Position numbers and translations under genes: made by a program
The notes under the pieces: generated by a model
What the model was told of the DNA's origin: nothing
Databases searched by the model: none
Seen by the model: only the letters and a program-made list of their open reading frames with translations
Shown here: one piece after another, positions 43,007 through 51,830 of the stretch
Layout of the letters: each line of letters starts with the position of its first letter
Position numbering within the stretch: position 1 is the stretch's first letter
Source of the DNA: Chitinophagaceae bacterium
GTDB lineage: Bacteria > Bacteroidota > Bacteroidia > Chitinophagales > Chitinophagaceae
DNA: 57,567 nt
Direction of reading: 5' to 3'
NCBI GenBank assembly: GCA_025363355.1
Contig: JANYEB010000245.1
Location: 1-57,567, forward strand

Positions 43007-46000
43007 TTATCTAATTAAACTAAACAATCCTTTTTTGTTAATCACTTTTCCATCGTTCAATGTAATAATAGCAACATAAGCATAAACACCTGTAGATTGT
43101 GGTTTGCCAAATGCAATACCATCCCAGGTTTCGTAGCAGCCATTTGCATTTAATACAGGGTTACTTGTTTCATAAATTTTCTCACCCCATTGTGTGAATA
43201 CCATAAATCTAACAGTTTTGGCATCATTACCACAAACTACTAATTTTTCATTTGGCCCTTGTCCATTAGGTGTAAAGGCACTAGGGATAAAGAAATCGGT
43301 AGTTGCCAGTTTTGTTTTTCCTTCTGCACAAGCAGTATCACCAGGGCAATTGCCTAATACTCTAACACATAAATCATACACTGTATTTTGCGACAATCCA
43401 GTAAGCACGTGTGTTGTTCCTGTTGCACCTGTGCTAGGATTAGTCCAAACTGCACCACCATTTGTTGATACTTGATAACCTGTTGCATTAGCAACAGTCG
43501 TCCAATTAAATGTTAGTGATGTAGTAGTTGTTGCTGCTGCATTTAGTGTTACAACTGGTTTAGCTAATTTATCTTGAATAACAATTTGTTTGGTTATAGA
43601 ATCTGAGCAGAAGTCAGCAGCACCAAGGGCATAGTGTAAACTTGTTTTAAGTTTAACATTAAACGTTCCAGCTGCTGTGTAAGCAAAAGTGGCGTTAGTA
43701 GTTGTTGCTGTTGAGTTTGCAGCATCGCCAAAACTCCAGTTCCACTTGGTATCAATTGTAGCGTTTGTTACTTTACCAGTAGATGCATCTGTAAACACTA
43801 CAGCACTATTAATACATTGTGGGGTAGTGAAAGTAAAGTCTGCTTTAACCTGATGAATTGGTTGCATAATATCAAACGAACCACTAACACAACCTGCTGT
43901 TGATTCAATGATAACCGAAACAGTATATCCAGCTACATTGCTAGTAGTAAATGTATGAGAAACAGTATTGATTATAGTAGTATCTTTTTTACCATCTCCA
44001 AAATCCCAGAAATATTTAGCAATAGTTCCTAAAGATGTTGATGCTGTTGCAGTGTAAGTGATACTTCTGCCTACACAACCTGGACCAGCAGGACTAGATA
44101 TTAAATTACTTACAATTGGTCCATTATAAAGTACAACAGTAACAGTAGTGTCTTTGTAACAACCAATAGCATTTATCGCCCTTAGCTTGACATCATAATT
44201 CCCTGCAAAACCATAGCTAAGTGTTGGCGTAGAATCTGTAGAAGTTCCTATGGGTGAAAAGCCATAGAAAGTCCATTCTCTACCAACCATTTTATAACCA
44301 TTTTTATCATAAGACGAATCTGTGAAATTTAAGATTGTTGGAAGACAAGGACTATAATCAAGTAAGAAATGTGGCGTTGGTGGAGCAACTACTTTAACAC
44401 TAAAAGTGATAGTTTGAACTCCAGTGCAACCATCTGCATTAGTAGCATTCACTGTAATATTAACTGGGAAAGTTCCTGTTGATGTAAAGTGATATGTTGT
44501 AGGCAAAGTGTATTTATACAATTTAACGCCACTAACAATTGATGAATCTGTAGGAACTGGACTTGTTACCAAAACAGTATCACTATTTGGTTGTTGAATC
44601 GTGTTGTTAAAGAAATCCCATTTCATTGAAAATGGTTTATATGGCAATGACACTGTGTATTTAAAATCATTGTTTAAACAAGCAGATATAATACTATCGT
44701 TAGATACATTGTTGTAAGCATTTTGAACACTTAAATATTGACTTAATGCTTTAATATTTGTTCCTGCATTATAGCCATAACTTTCATTGGTACTACTGGT
44801 AGAAAAACCATAGGCAATAGCATTAAAAGCAACATTTGATTGCAATCTATGAGAAGTATTACCAGTTAAATCTGGAAAAACAGCATAACTGTAATTAGCA
44901 TCAGCAGTATGTGGGTTAAATGCAGCAGAAGCATTTACTCCATCAAACATAAAGCTAGCAACACCTGCATTAGGTATAATTACATTGATATAATTGTGCT
45001 GAATATTATAGTTGTTAGTTGAGTAAACAGTAACATCATTAATAGCTTGTTGAACTGGGCTAATAATAACCATTTCTGGATCTCCATTATCGCCTGTTAC
45101 AGGGTGTGTTGGAATACCAGTTCCATTACATTTATTGGTAGCACAAAACTGAGCAACCATTACAGGCTTATCACTTACGATATTTAATAAAGTATCCGTT
45201 TCAATGGTGTAAGCATTTTGAACTAAGCTTGTTAGTGCTGTTCCATTTACTGTTACAACAGTTGCAGGGTCGCTAACAATTACTTTATATAATCCAGCTT
45301 CCATATCTCTAAAAGGAGAGGTAACATATTTAGTTCCCCAAGCTTGCTTAGGGAACATTTGTTGTAAGAAGTTATCGCTACCACCATTGGTAGAAGTGCA
45401 ACCTCCAACAAATAATTGAACTCTACCATTACCAGTAAACAATGCAATTTTTTTATTACAATCTCTAGATACAACAGTAGTTCCAGTTAAATCAACACCA
45501 ATGCTTGAGGTGATTAATTTGCCTAGTGCATTAAACACATCTCCCTTGTTTAATGTTACAGAAAAAGGAACACCAGCAGGGTATAAAGCTGTCAAACCAT
45601 TAGCTGTTGCTGTAATATCATCAGAAGGAACAATATCAACAATAGTATTATCTTCAGCAGCTTGAACGTAAAAGAAAGAATGTGGCACACCACTATTTGT
45701 TTTTCCTCCAACTGTTAATACAGAATAATTAGAACCCCAAGTATTTACAGGTAATACTAAAGTTGCTCCAGAACTTGAACTTGCATAAATATGCTCCCAA
45801 AGTGAGAAAGGAACACCATTGCTGTAAACGTGAATACCACGAGGTAAAATACCTGTGCTATTTAATCTTGCATCTTGCACGCCAGATTTAGGTAACGGAA
45901 TGGTTGCTGTAGCTGTATTAGCTATAACATTGTATGTTTGAATATAATAATTAGCATCGGTTGGCTTGCCAATTTCTACAGTTACAACTGCATCTTGCTT

Positions 46001-47668
46001 AGAAGAAATATATAAAGCCATATCTTGGTTATTGCTTCCTACCATCAAAGCTTGAAACCCGTAACCAACCCAAAACTCAGTTCCTGTATTTGAAAAATCA
46101 CCAGGATTTTGAATTCCTGTTCCTGTAACATTCACATCATCTATATTTAGTCCTGTTGCACCACCACCTGTGTGTGTAATTGTTCCTGCATAAGCACCAA
46201 ATAATGTAGGCACGAATCTTACATAAATAGTTGTAGCAGCAATACTGCCACTTGTGTAAGGAATATTCAATGTAGAGCCAAAGCCAGTTCCTGGAGATAA
46301 TGATACTTCAAAACCAGCAGGGGCATTTATTGTAATGTTTCCACTTGCGGGTGTTAATGCACTTGCAGTTAATGTATAAGATTTTACACCAGATATATTA
46401 TTTACAATGACACTACCAAAAGGAATTGCATTAGCACTATTACCTGTTGTTGTAATAATTACTGGCTGAGGAGCAAGTGTTGTAAAACTAACTTCATTGC
46501 CATAAGCAGTACCAATTGAATTTGTTGCATAAGCACGTGCATAATAAGTAGTGCTTGGTGCAAGTATTTTTAATGCTGATGCAAAACTTGCATTACCAGT
46601 TCCATCACTGGTTTTAGTAGGTAAGGCTGTAGTTGGATTATTTAAAATACTCCAACAAACACCTTTAGCAGTTATACCAACACCACCACTATCTAAAATA
46701 ACACCACCACTTAATGCTTTAATTGAAGTAATTCCAGTTGCAGCATTCGTTGTTAAAGACGCTATTGAAGGAGCATCAGTAGTGAAAGATAAATCAGCTC
46801 CATAAAACACATTGCCACTTTCGCTAATTACATAAGCCCTGGTATGATAGGTTGTAGCTGCTGTTAATCCAGATATTGCACCACCACTAGCTAAATTGAT
46901 ATTTCCAGAAGCAGTTGGTCCACCATTATTTTTGCCTGTTAAAGCAACTGTTGGATTTGCAGCAACACCCCAAACAACGCCACTTTCGTTAATTAATAAA
47001 GTTCCTGCTGTTACAACGCCAGTTGCAGTTGCTGTATATTTTCCTGTTGTTGTTGCAGATATTGTTGTAACACTTGGTTGGGTTCCTGCAACGCCAGATG
47101 TTCCTGTAAATGCAGCTGTTTTAACAGATAAAGAACGACTGTTGCTAACACCACTTGTTGCAGCATACATATACATTCTTATCACATAAATATGTGTGCT
47201 ATAAAATTTCTTAGTAAAGGCAGGGAATGCAATTGGGTTCGTTCCACCACTAGGTACAATTTGTGTTGTACCAAAAGGGATAAACGGTCCAACTCCATCA
47301 GCTTGATAAGCTAAACTTACCACATTGTTCCCACTACTTCCTGATGTTCTTCCAATAAAACTTAAGCCTGTAAGCGTAATATCTACAGCACCATTTGGTG
47401 ATAAAGGAAAATCAATATTCCAACCATCAGTTGGTACAATTGGCCATTCGCTACTTGGTTGACATTTTACACCATTACTGCTATATCCTGGCGAAGAAAA
47501 TACACTGCCAATTACAGCATCACTAATATTAATATCAGTTTGCTGAGCACCAGCTTTTGCACCTGTAGCATTTGATGTAAAAGCCCAAGTGGCAGTGAAC
47601 TGAGAAAAAGATTTTAAAGAAAATAGACTTGCAAACAACAGTGCAACTATTATTTTTTTACTGAACAT
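43007..47668 (-). CDS. Very large secreted/surface protein with T9SS type-B (CHU_C) sorting domain
   Basis: A 1553-residue protein. The ATG at 47668 gives the signal peptide MFSKKIIVALLFASLFSLKSFSQ. Fibronectin-like or Ig-like repeats follow: GVVWGVAANPTVAL and GVCWSILNNPTTALPT each with a TTYxARAY pattern, and FEVSLSPGTGFG. Next is an IgGFc-binding-like region (about 530-980, NTGTEFWVGYGFQAL, LVLPVNTWGSNYSVL). Then come PKD-like repeats (WTFYGFSPIG, YFWDFGDGKKDT, WNWSFGDAANST) and another fibronectin domain. The last 90 residues are the type-B sorting signal (FFIPSAFTPNGQGPNE, VFTQWGEKIYET, GVYAYVAIITLNDG, NKKGLFSLIR). It is exported by the type IX system and probably acts in adhesion or gliding on the cell surface. 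Confidence 0.9.
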   Translation of the reverse strand: MFSKKIIVALLFASLFSLKSFSQFTATWAFTSNATGAKAGAQQTDINISDAVIGSVFSSPGYSSNGVKCQPSSEWPIVPTDGWNIDFPLSPNGAVDITLTGLSFIGRTSGSSGNNVVSLAYQADGVGPFIPFGTTQIVPSGGTNPIAFPAFTKKFYSTHIYVIRMYMYAATSGVSNSRSLSVKTAAFTGTSGVAGTQPSVTTISATTTGKYTATATGVVTAGTLLINESGVVWGVAANPTVALTGKNNGGPTASGNINLASGGAISGLTAATTYHTRAYVISESGNVFYGADLSFTTDAPSIASLTTNAATGITSIKALSGGVILDSGGVGITAKGVCWSILNNPTTALPTKTSDGTGNASFASALKILAPSTTYYARAYATNSIGTAYGNEVSFTTLAPQPVIITTTGNSANAIPFGSVIVNNISGVKSYTLTASALTPASGNITINAPAGFEVSLSPGTGFGSTLNIPYTSGSIAATTIYVRFVPTLFGAYAGTITHTGGGATGLNIDDVNVTGTGIQNPGDFSNTGTEFWVGYGFQALMVGSNNQDMALYISSKQDAVVTVEIGKPTDANYYIQTYNVIANTATATIPLPKSGVQDARLNSTGILPRGIHVYSNGVPFSLWEHIYASSSSGATLVLPVNTWGSNYSVLTVGGKTNSGVPHSFFYVQAAEDNTIVDIVPSDDITATANGLTALYPAGVPFSVTLNKGDVFNALGKLITSSIGVDLTGTTVVSRDCNKKIALFTGNGRVQLFVGGCTSTNGGSDNFLQQMFPKQAWGTKYVTSPFRDMEAGLYKVIVSDPATVVTVNGTALTSLVQNAYTIETDTLLNIVSDKPVMVAQFCATNKCNGTGIPTHPVTGDNGDPEMVIISPVQQAINDVTVYSTNNYNIQHNYINVIIPNAGVASFMFDGVNASAAFNPHTADANYSYAVFPDLTGNTSHRLQSNVAFNAIAYGFSTSSTNESYGYNAGTNIKALSQYLSVQNAYNNVSNDSIISACLNNDFKYTVSLPYKPFSMKWDFFNNTIQQPNSDTVLVTSPVPTDSSIVSGVKLYKYTLPTTYHFTSTGTFPVNITVNATNADGCTGVQTITFSVKVVAPPTPHFLLDYSPCLPTILNFTDSSYDKNGYKMVGREWTFYGFSPIGTSTDSTPTLSYGFAGNYDVKLRAINAIGCYKDTTVTVVLYNGPIVSNLISSPAGPGCVGRSITYTATASTSLGTIAKYFWDFGDGKKDTTIINTVSHTFTTSNVAGYTVSVIIESTAGCVSGSFDIMQPIHQVKADFTFTTPQCINSAVVFTDASTGKVTNATIDTKWNWSFGDAANSTATTTNATFAYTAAGTFNVKLKTSLHYALGAADFCSDSITKQIVIQDKLAKPVVTLNAAATTTTSLTFNWTTVANATGYQVSTNGGAVWTNPSTGATGTTHVLTGLSQNTVYDLCVRVLGNCPGDTACAEGKTKLATTDFFIPSAFTPNGQGPNEKLVVCGNDAKTVRFMVFTQWGEKIYETSNPVLNANGCYETWDGIAFGKPQSTGVYAYVAIITLNDGKVINKKGLFSLIR

Positions 47669-47943
47669 ACTATGCAGTTTGTATTTAATGAAATGTATTT
47701 TTTTGAAATTTTGGCGAAACAATCTTTACTACAGAGGGCGAAAAATGAAAACTACTGCTAATAAAGTCACGTAAAGTAAGCAAGTTATTACCTAACTGGT
47801 AAATTTTGAGTGTAGAATTTTATGCAAACGATAGCAATCATACTGCATTAAACTGATTGTTTGCCCATTAACTAACAAAAGTATTTCTCTTATTTTTTTA
47901 GATTCAATCAGTTTTATCAATCTAACCTTTATTTTAGCAAAGT

Positions 47944-48873
47944 ATGTGGCAAAACTTATTACAAGAAATAATGAATGGTAAAGAAAAGTCGCTTGCCCGT
48001 TGTATTTCTTTAATTGAAAATGAGTACGAAGGCTATTTTGATTTTTTACAACAATTACCAAATTCATCAACACCAGTAATTGGTATAACTGGTCCACCAG
48101 GTGCTGGCAAAAGCACATTGGTTGATGCTATTATTGAAGCCTTGGTAAATGATAATAAAAAGGTAGGAATTATTTGTGTTGACCCGTCTTCTCCATTTAA
48201 CTTAGGTGCTATTTTAGGCGATAGAATTAGAATGAGCAACTGGTATAATCATCCAAATGTATTTATTCGTTCTTTGGCTACAAGAGGTAGTTTAGGTGGC
48301 TTGCATCCAAAAATTATAGAGATAACAGACGTAATGAAAACTGCACCTTTTGATTTTATTATTGTTGAAACAGTTGGTGTTGGGCAAAGTGAAATTGAAA
48401 TTGCTGGATTAGCAGATTTAACAGCAGTTGTATTAGTGCCAGAAGCTGGTGACGAAATTCAAACAATGAAAGCTGGTCTGATGGAAATTGCAGACATGTT
48501 TATTGTTAACAAAGCCGATAGACCCGATGCTGATATATTTGTTAGAAACCTTAGAATGATGTTGGCTCCTGCATTTCACAATCATCAACAAGAAATTAAA
48601 ATTATTAAAACCATTGCAACAAAAAAAGAAGGAATAGAGGAATTTGTGAAAGCTATGCATGAAATACAAAGTACAAAGTACGAAGCAACAGAAAGCAATC
48701 AACACCAAACTCAAAACACCAAACGTTCTTGGCTTTTAACAGAAAAAGCATATCACATCATTCAGCAAAATCGAATGAAAAATATCAATAAAAATCTGTT
48801 GAAAGAAGAAATAGAAGTAGCATCAACAAACAAAGACTTTAATTTGTACAGCTTCGTAAAAAAATACATATAA
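47944..48873 (+). CDS. meaB: Methylmalonyl-CoA mutase-associated GTPase MeaB (ArgK family)
   Basis: A 309-residue P-loop GTPase that protects and loads cobalamin into methylmalonyl-CoA mutase. Walker A is GPPGAGKST (about 50-58). Other motifs are CVDPSSPFNLGAILGDRIRM, FIRSLATRGSLGGL, ETVGVGQSEIEI and the G4 motif VNKAD. Near residue 238 an unusual polar stretch (EIQSTKYEATESNQHQTQNT) is encoded by repeated AAAGTAC and CAAA words and looks like an in-frame repeat insertion, in the linker before the C-terminal helices. The partner epimerase is at 24510; the mutase is not in the window. Confidence 0.93.
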   Translation: MWQNLLQEIMNGKEKSLARCISLIENEYEGYFDFLQQLPNSSTPVIGITGPPGAGKSTLVDAIIEALVNDNKKVGIICVDPSSPFNLGAILGDRIRMSNWYNHPNVFIRSLATRGSLGGLHPKIIEITDVMKTAPFDFIIVETVGVGQSEIEIAGLADLTAVVLVPEAGDEIQTMKAGLMEIADMFIVNKADRPDADIFVRNLRMMLAPAFHNHQQEIKIIKTIATKKEGIEEFVKAMHEIQSTKYEATESNQHQTQNTKRSWLLTEKAYHIIQQNRMKNINKNLLKEEIEVASTNKDFNLYSFVKKYI

Positions 48874-48890
48874 ACAAACTAATAAACAAA

Positions 48891-49166
48891 ATGGAACCTA
48901 AATCTTTTGCAAATCATCCAACAGCCTTTACAGTAGAAAAAGGTAAGACTTATGCGTGGTGCACTTGTGGCTTAAGTGAAAAAAATCCTTTATGCAATGG
49001 TGCTCATAAACAACTAGCAACTGAAGAAAATGGCGAAACTATAATGCCATTTAAAAGTTTAAAATTTACAGCAGAGGAAGATGGAGAACTTTGGTTATGC
49101 AATTGTAAAAAAACATCTACCCCACCTTTTTGTGATGGAAGCCACAAGAACATTGGTGGATTATAA
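48891..49166 (+). CDS. CDGSH iron-sulfur protein with two binding motifs
   Basis: A 91-residue protein with two CDGSH-type [2Fe-2S] sites. The first, CTCGLSEKNPLCNGAH, is a variant with CNGAH. The second, CNCKKTSTPPFCDGSH, is canonical. Both keep the Cys3-His1 ligands in C-x-C...C-x-G-x-H order. Tandem forms without a membrane anchor are typical of bacteria; their role is probably cluster or electron transfer. It lies 17 bases after meaB and 13 bases before nth, so likely one transcript. Confidence 0.92.
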   Translation: MEPKSFANHPTAFTVEKGKTYAWCTCGLSEKNPLCNGAHKQLATEENGETIMPFKSLKFTAEEDGELWLCNCKKTSTPPFCDGSHKNIGGL

Positions 49167-49179
49167 TAATATTTAAGCA

Positions 49180-49815
49180 ATGACTCGCAAACAACGCTAT
49201 CAACATATTATAGATTTTTTTCTTGAACACAGTCCAAATGCTGAAACAGAATTGATTTACGACAACCCTTATCAGTTATTGGTTTCAGTAATTTTATCTG
49301 CTCAGTGTACAGATGTTAGAGTAAACTTAACAACACCTGCCATTTTTCAGCAATATCCATCACCAAAAGAATTGGCTAAAGCAACATTTGATGATTTGTT
49401 TCCTTTGATAAAAAGCATTTCTTACCCCAATAATAAAACCAACCACTTAATTGGTATGGCTAATATGTTGTTGGAAAAGTTTAATGGAGAAGTGCCAATG
49501 ACTGTTGATGAGTTGGTGTTGTTGCCAGGTGTTGGAAGAAAAACTGCAAATGTTGTAACAAGTGTAATAGACAATCAACCAAATATGGCTGTGGATACAC
49601 ACGTTTTTAGAGTAAGTCATCGTTTAGGATTAGTAACAAAAAATGCTACAACTCCTTTGGCTGTTGAATTGCAGCTTATTAAAGAAATACCGAAAGAACT
49701 TGTTCATAAAGCACATCATTGGTTGATACTTCATGGTCGATATACTTGTTTAGCACGCAATCCAAAATGTAAGGACTGTGGTTTGCAAGATGTTTGTTTG
49801 TACTTTAAATCGTAA
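49180..49815 (+). CDS. nth: Endonuclease III
   Basis: A 211-residue DNA glycosylase/AP lyase removing oxidised pyrimidines. The helix-hairpin-helix is LVLLPGVGRKTANVV, which contains the catalytic Lys. The catalytic Asp is in MAVDTHVFRVSHRLGL. The C-terminal [4Fe-4S] set is CLARNPKCKDCGLQDVC, exactly Cx6Cx2Cx5C. Length is that of E. coli Nth (211). Confidence 0.96.
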   Translation: MTRKQRYQHIIDFFLEHSPNAETELIYDNPYQLLVSVILSAQCTDVRVNLTTPAIFQQYPSPKELAKATFDDLFPLIKSISYPNNKTNHLIGMANMLLEKFNGEVPMTVDELVLLPGVGRKTANVVTSVIDNQPNMAVDTHVFRVSHRLGLVTKNATTPLAVELQLIKEIPKELVHKAHHWLILHGRYTCLARNPKCKDCGLQDVCLYFKS

Positions 49816-49871
49816 GTTCTATAACAAGTTAAACGTGAGTTAGTCATAAGTTTTATATTATATACCATCAT

Positions 49872-49901
49872 TCAAAACTTTAAACTTTTAAACCTTTTGA
49901 A
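49872..49901. repeat. Low-complexity AAACTTTT repeat at the acpH start
   Basis: Words AAAACTTTAAACTTTTAAA and CCTTTTGAAC recur with a period of about 10 bases. The last copy contains the TTG start codon of the next gene. No other promoter is obvious in the 81-base gap. Confidence 0.5.
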
Positions 49902-50493
49902 CTTCCTTGCCCACGCATATCTTTCTTTCAATCATCCCCAAATTCTTGTGGGTAATATGATTAGTGATTTTGTGAAAGGAAATAAAAAATTTGATTACCC
50001 ATTAGCAATTCAAAAAGGAATTACACTGCATCGCTTAATTGATGAATTTACAGACCAACACGATGCTACAAAGCAGGCAAAACAAATATTTAAACAAGAA
50101 CTTGGTTTATATGCTGGAGCATTTGTAGACATTAGCTATGACTATTTTTTAGCGAATGACATCAATGTATTTGAAGATACAAAAGCACTAGAAAGTTTTG
50201 CTATTAGCAGCTACAAATCATTAGATAATTTTATTGATATTTTTCCTGAAAGGTTTCTCCTCCCTTTTGCATCTATGAAACAACATAACTGGTTTGCAAA
50301 TTATAAAACAGATTATGGTATTCAAAGAAGTTTTGAAGGATTAACAAACAGAGCAAAATACATCAATAAAAAACATTTAGCTTTTGATACATTTTTAAAT
50401 AGTAAAGAAAATCTTAAAGTTTGCTATGATATTTTTTTTAAAGATGTAAAACAATTTGTTTTGCAGTATCACAATAATTTTGTTACTCTTTAA
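49897..50493 (+). CDS. Acyl carrier protein phosphodiesterase-like protein (AcpH, DUF479)
   Basis: A 198-residue HD-like hydrolase. The start is a TTG: only this gives the conserved N-terminus (M)NFLAHAYLSFNHPQILVGNMISDFVKG. The next ATG is 21 codons on and would remove it. GITLHRLIDEFTDQHDATKQAKQIF and AGAFVDISYDYFLAND hold the conserved His/Asp residues. AcpH removes the phosphopantetheine arm from ACP in E. coli; Bacteroidota members are less well studied, so the substrate is inferred. The 3' end lies close to the DUF2911 gene. Confidence 0.88.
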   Translation: MNFLAHAYLSFNHPQILVGNMISDFVKGNKKFDYPLAIQKGITLHRLIDEFTDQHDATKQAKQIFKQELGLYAGAFVDISYDYFLANDINVFEDTKALESFAISSYKSLDNFIDIFPERFLLPFASMKQHNWFANYKTDYGIQRSFEGLTNRAKYINKKHLAFDTFLNSKENLKVCYDIFFKDVKQFVLQYHNNFVTL

Positions 50494-50518
50494 ATTATAT
50501 TCACAAAAAAATAAACGT

Positions 50519-51079
50519 ATGAAGTCAGTAAAATTTTTAGTTGCATTGTTGTTTATTTCGGTTACTTCTTTTGCTCAACAAAAACCAACTGAATTAGACA
50601 AAAGTCCAATGGATATGAGCTATTGGCCAAGTAACTATCCAATAACTAAATTAAATGGCAAGGTAAAAGATCAACCTATTGCAAGAGTTATTTATGGTCG
50701 TCCACAAAAAAATAATAGAGTTATTTTTGATGGCATTGTAAAGTATGGAGAAATGTGGCGTTTAGGTGCTAATGAAGCAACAGAAATTGAATTTTTGAAG
50801 AACGTCAAAATCAATAATAAATCAATAACAAAAGGCAGATACACTTTGTATTGCATACCTTATGCAGACAAATGGACAATTGTAGTTAGTAAAGACAATT
50901 ATAGCTGGGGCAACTATTCTTACAACCCAAAAAACGATGTACTTAGAATAGACATTAAAGTTGAGAAAAACACAGAAACAGTAGAAGCATTTACAGCCTA
51001 TTTTGACGAAAATAAAACTGGTGCTAATCTTGTTTTTATGTGGGATGATGTAAAAACACAATTACCTATATTGCTATAA
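50519..51079 (+). CDS. DUF2911 family exported protein
   Basis: A 186-residue protein. The ATG at 50519 gives a signal peptide MKSVKFLVALLFISVTSFAQ. The DUF2911 pattern is clear: ARVIYGRPQKNNRVIFDGIVKYGEMWRLGANEATEIEF and ITKGRYTLYCIPYADKWTIVVSKDNYSWG. It is a Bacteroidota-specific beta-rich family of unknown function, probably periplasmic. It ends 2 bases before the TTG start of the following gene. Confidence 0.9.
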   Translation: MKSVKFLVALLFISVTSFAQQKPTELDKSPMDMSYWPSNYPITKLNGKVKDQPIARVIYGRPQKNNRVIFDGIVKYGEMWRLGANEATEIEFLKNVKINNKSITKGRYTLYCIPYADKWTIVVSKDNYSWGNYSYNPKNDVLRIDIKVEKNTETVEAFTAYFDENKTGANLVFMWDDVKTQLPILL

Positions 51080-51081
51080 AA

Positions 51082-51825
51082 TTGACTGAAGACAAACACC
51101 ATATAGAAAAAATTATTCCTGCTAAAGAATCTGTTTATTTAGAGGGCCCCAAGCCAAGAGCCAATGAACTTTTTTTTGCTTGGGATATTTTTAAACAATT
51201 CATTAAAGGATTTAGGGCATTGCATTTTGCTGGCCCCTGTATTACTGTGTTTGGCTCTGCTCGCTTTAAAGAAGATCATCCTTATTATAAAGCAGCTTGG
51301 GAATTTGGAAAACGAATTGCAGACACTGGCTTTGTAACACTTACTGGTGGTGGACCTGGTATTATGGAAGCAGCAAATAGAGGTGCATTTGAAAATGGAG
51401 GTTCATCAGTTGGTATTAACATCAAACTCCCTTTTGAACAAAAAGAAAATCCTTATTTACACAAATCTGTAACCATAGATTATTTTTTTGTTCGCAAAAC
51501 ACTAATGATAAAATATTCTTACGCTTTTATTATTATGCCAGGTGGTTGGGGAACAATGGATGAATTATTTGAAACCCTTACGCTCATTCAAACAAAAACA
51601 ATTAACAACTTTCCTGTTGTACTTTTTGGAACAAAATATCATCAACTTTTAATAGATTATATCAAGGCAATGGAAGTTGAGGGAACAATTTCTTCAGAGG
51701 ATTTAAAGCTATTATTAATTACCGATGATTATGATGATGCTATGGATCATATTGAAACTTATATCAACAAAAATTACAAGGTAAAAGCACGTAAAAGAAT
51801 GTGGTGGCTACTAGAAAAAAGATAA
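51082..51825 (+). CDS. LOG family protein (TIGR00730 Rossmann fold)
   Basis: A 247-residue protein of the lysine-decarboxylase-like/LOG family, many of which hydrolyse nucleoside monophosphates such as cytokinin ribotides or AMP. GPCITVFGSARFKEDHPYY and LTGGGPGIMEAANRGAFENGG come first. The hallmark PGGWGTMDELFETLTLIQT, with its PGGxGTxxE nucleotide-binding motif, is near residue 155. The likely start is a TTG 2 bases after the DUF2911 stop; the first in-frame ATG lies inside the catalytic domain, so TTG and coupled translation are favoured. Convergent with the BtuF-like gene, with 5 bases between stops. Confidence 0.88.
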   Translation: MTEDKHHIEKIIPAKESVYLEGPKPRANELFFAWDIFKQFIKGFRALHFAGPCITVFGSARFKEDHPYYKAAWEFGKRIADTGFVTLTGGGPGIMEAANRGAFENGGSSVGINIKLPFEQKENPYLHKSVTIDYFFVRKTLMIKYSYAFIIMPGGWGTMDELFETLTLIQTKTINNFPVVLFGTKYHQLLIDYIKAMEVEGTISSEDLKLLLITDDYDDAMDHIETYINKNYKVKARKRMWWLLEKR

Positions 51826-51830
51826 AGAGG

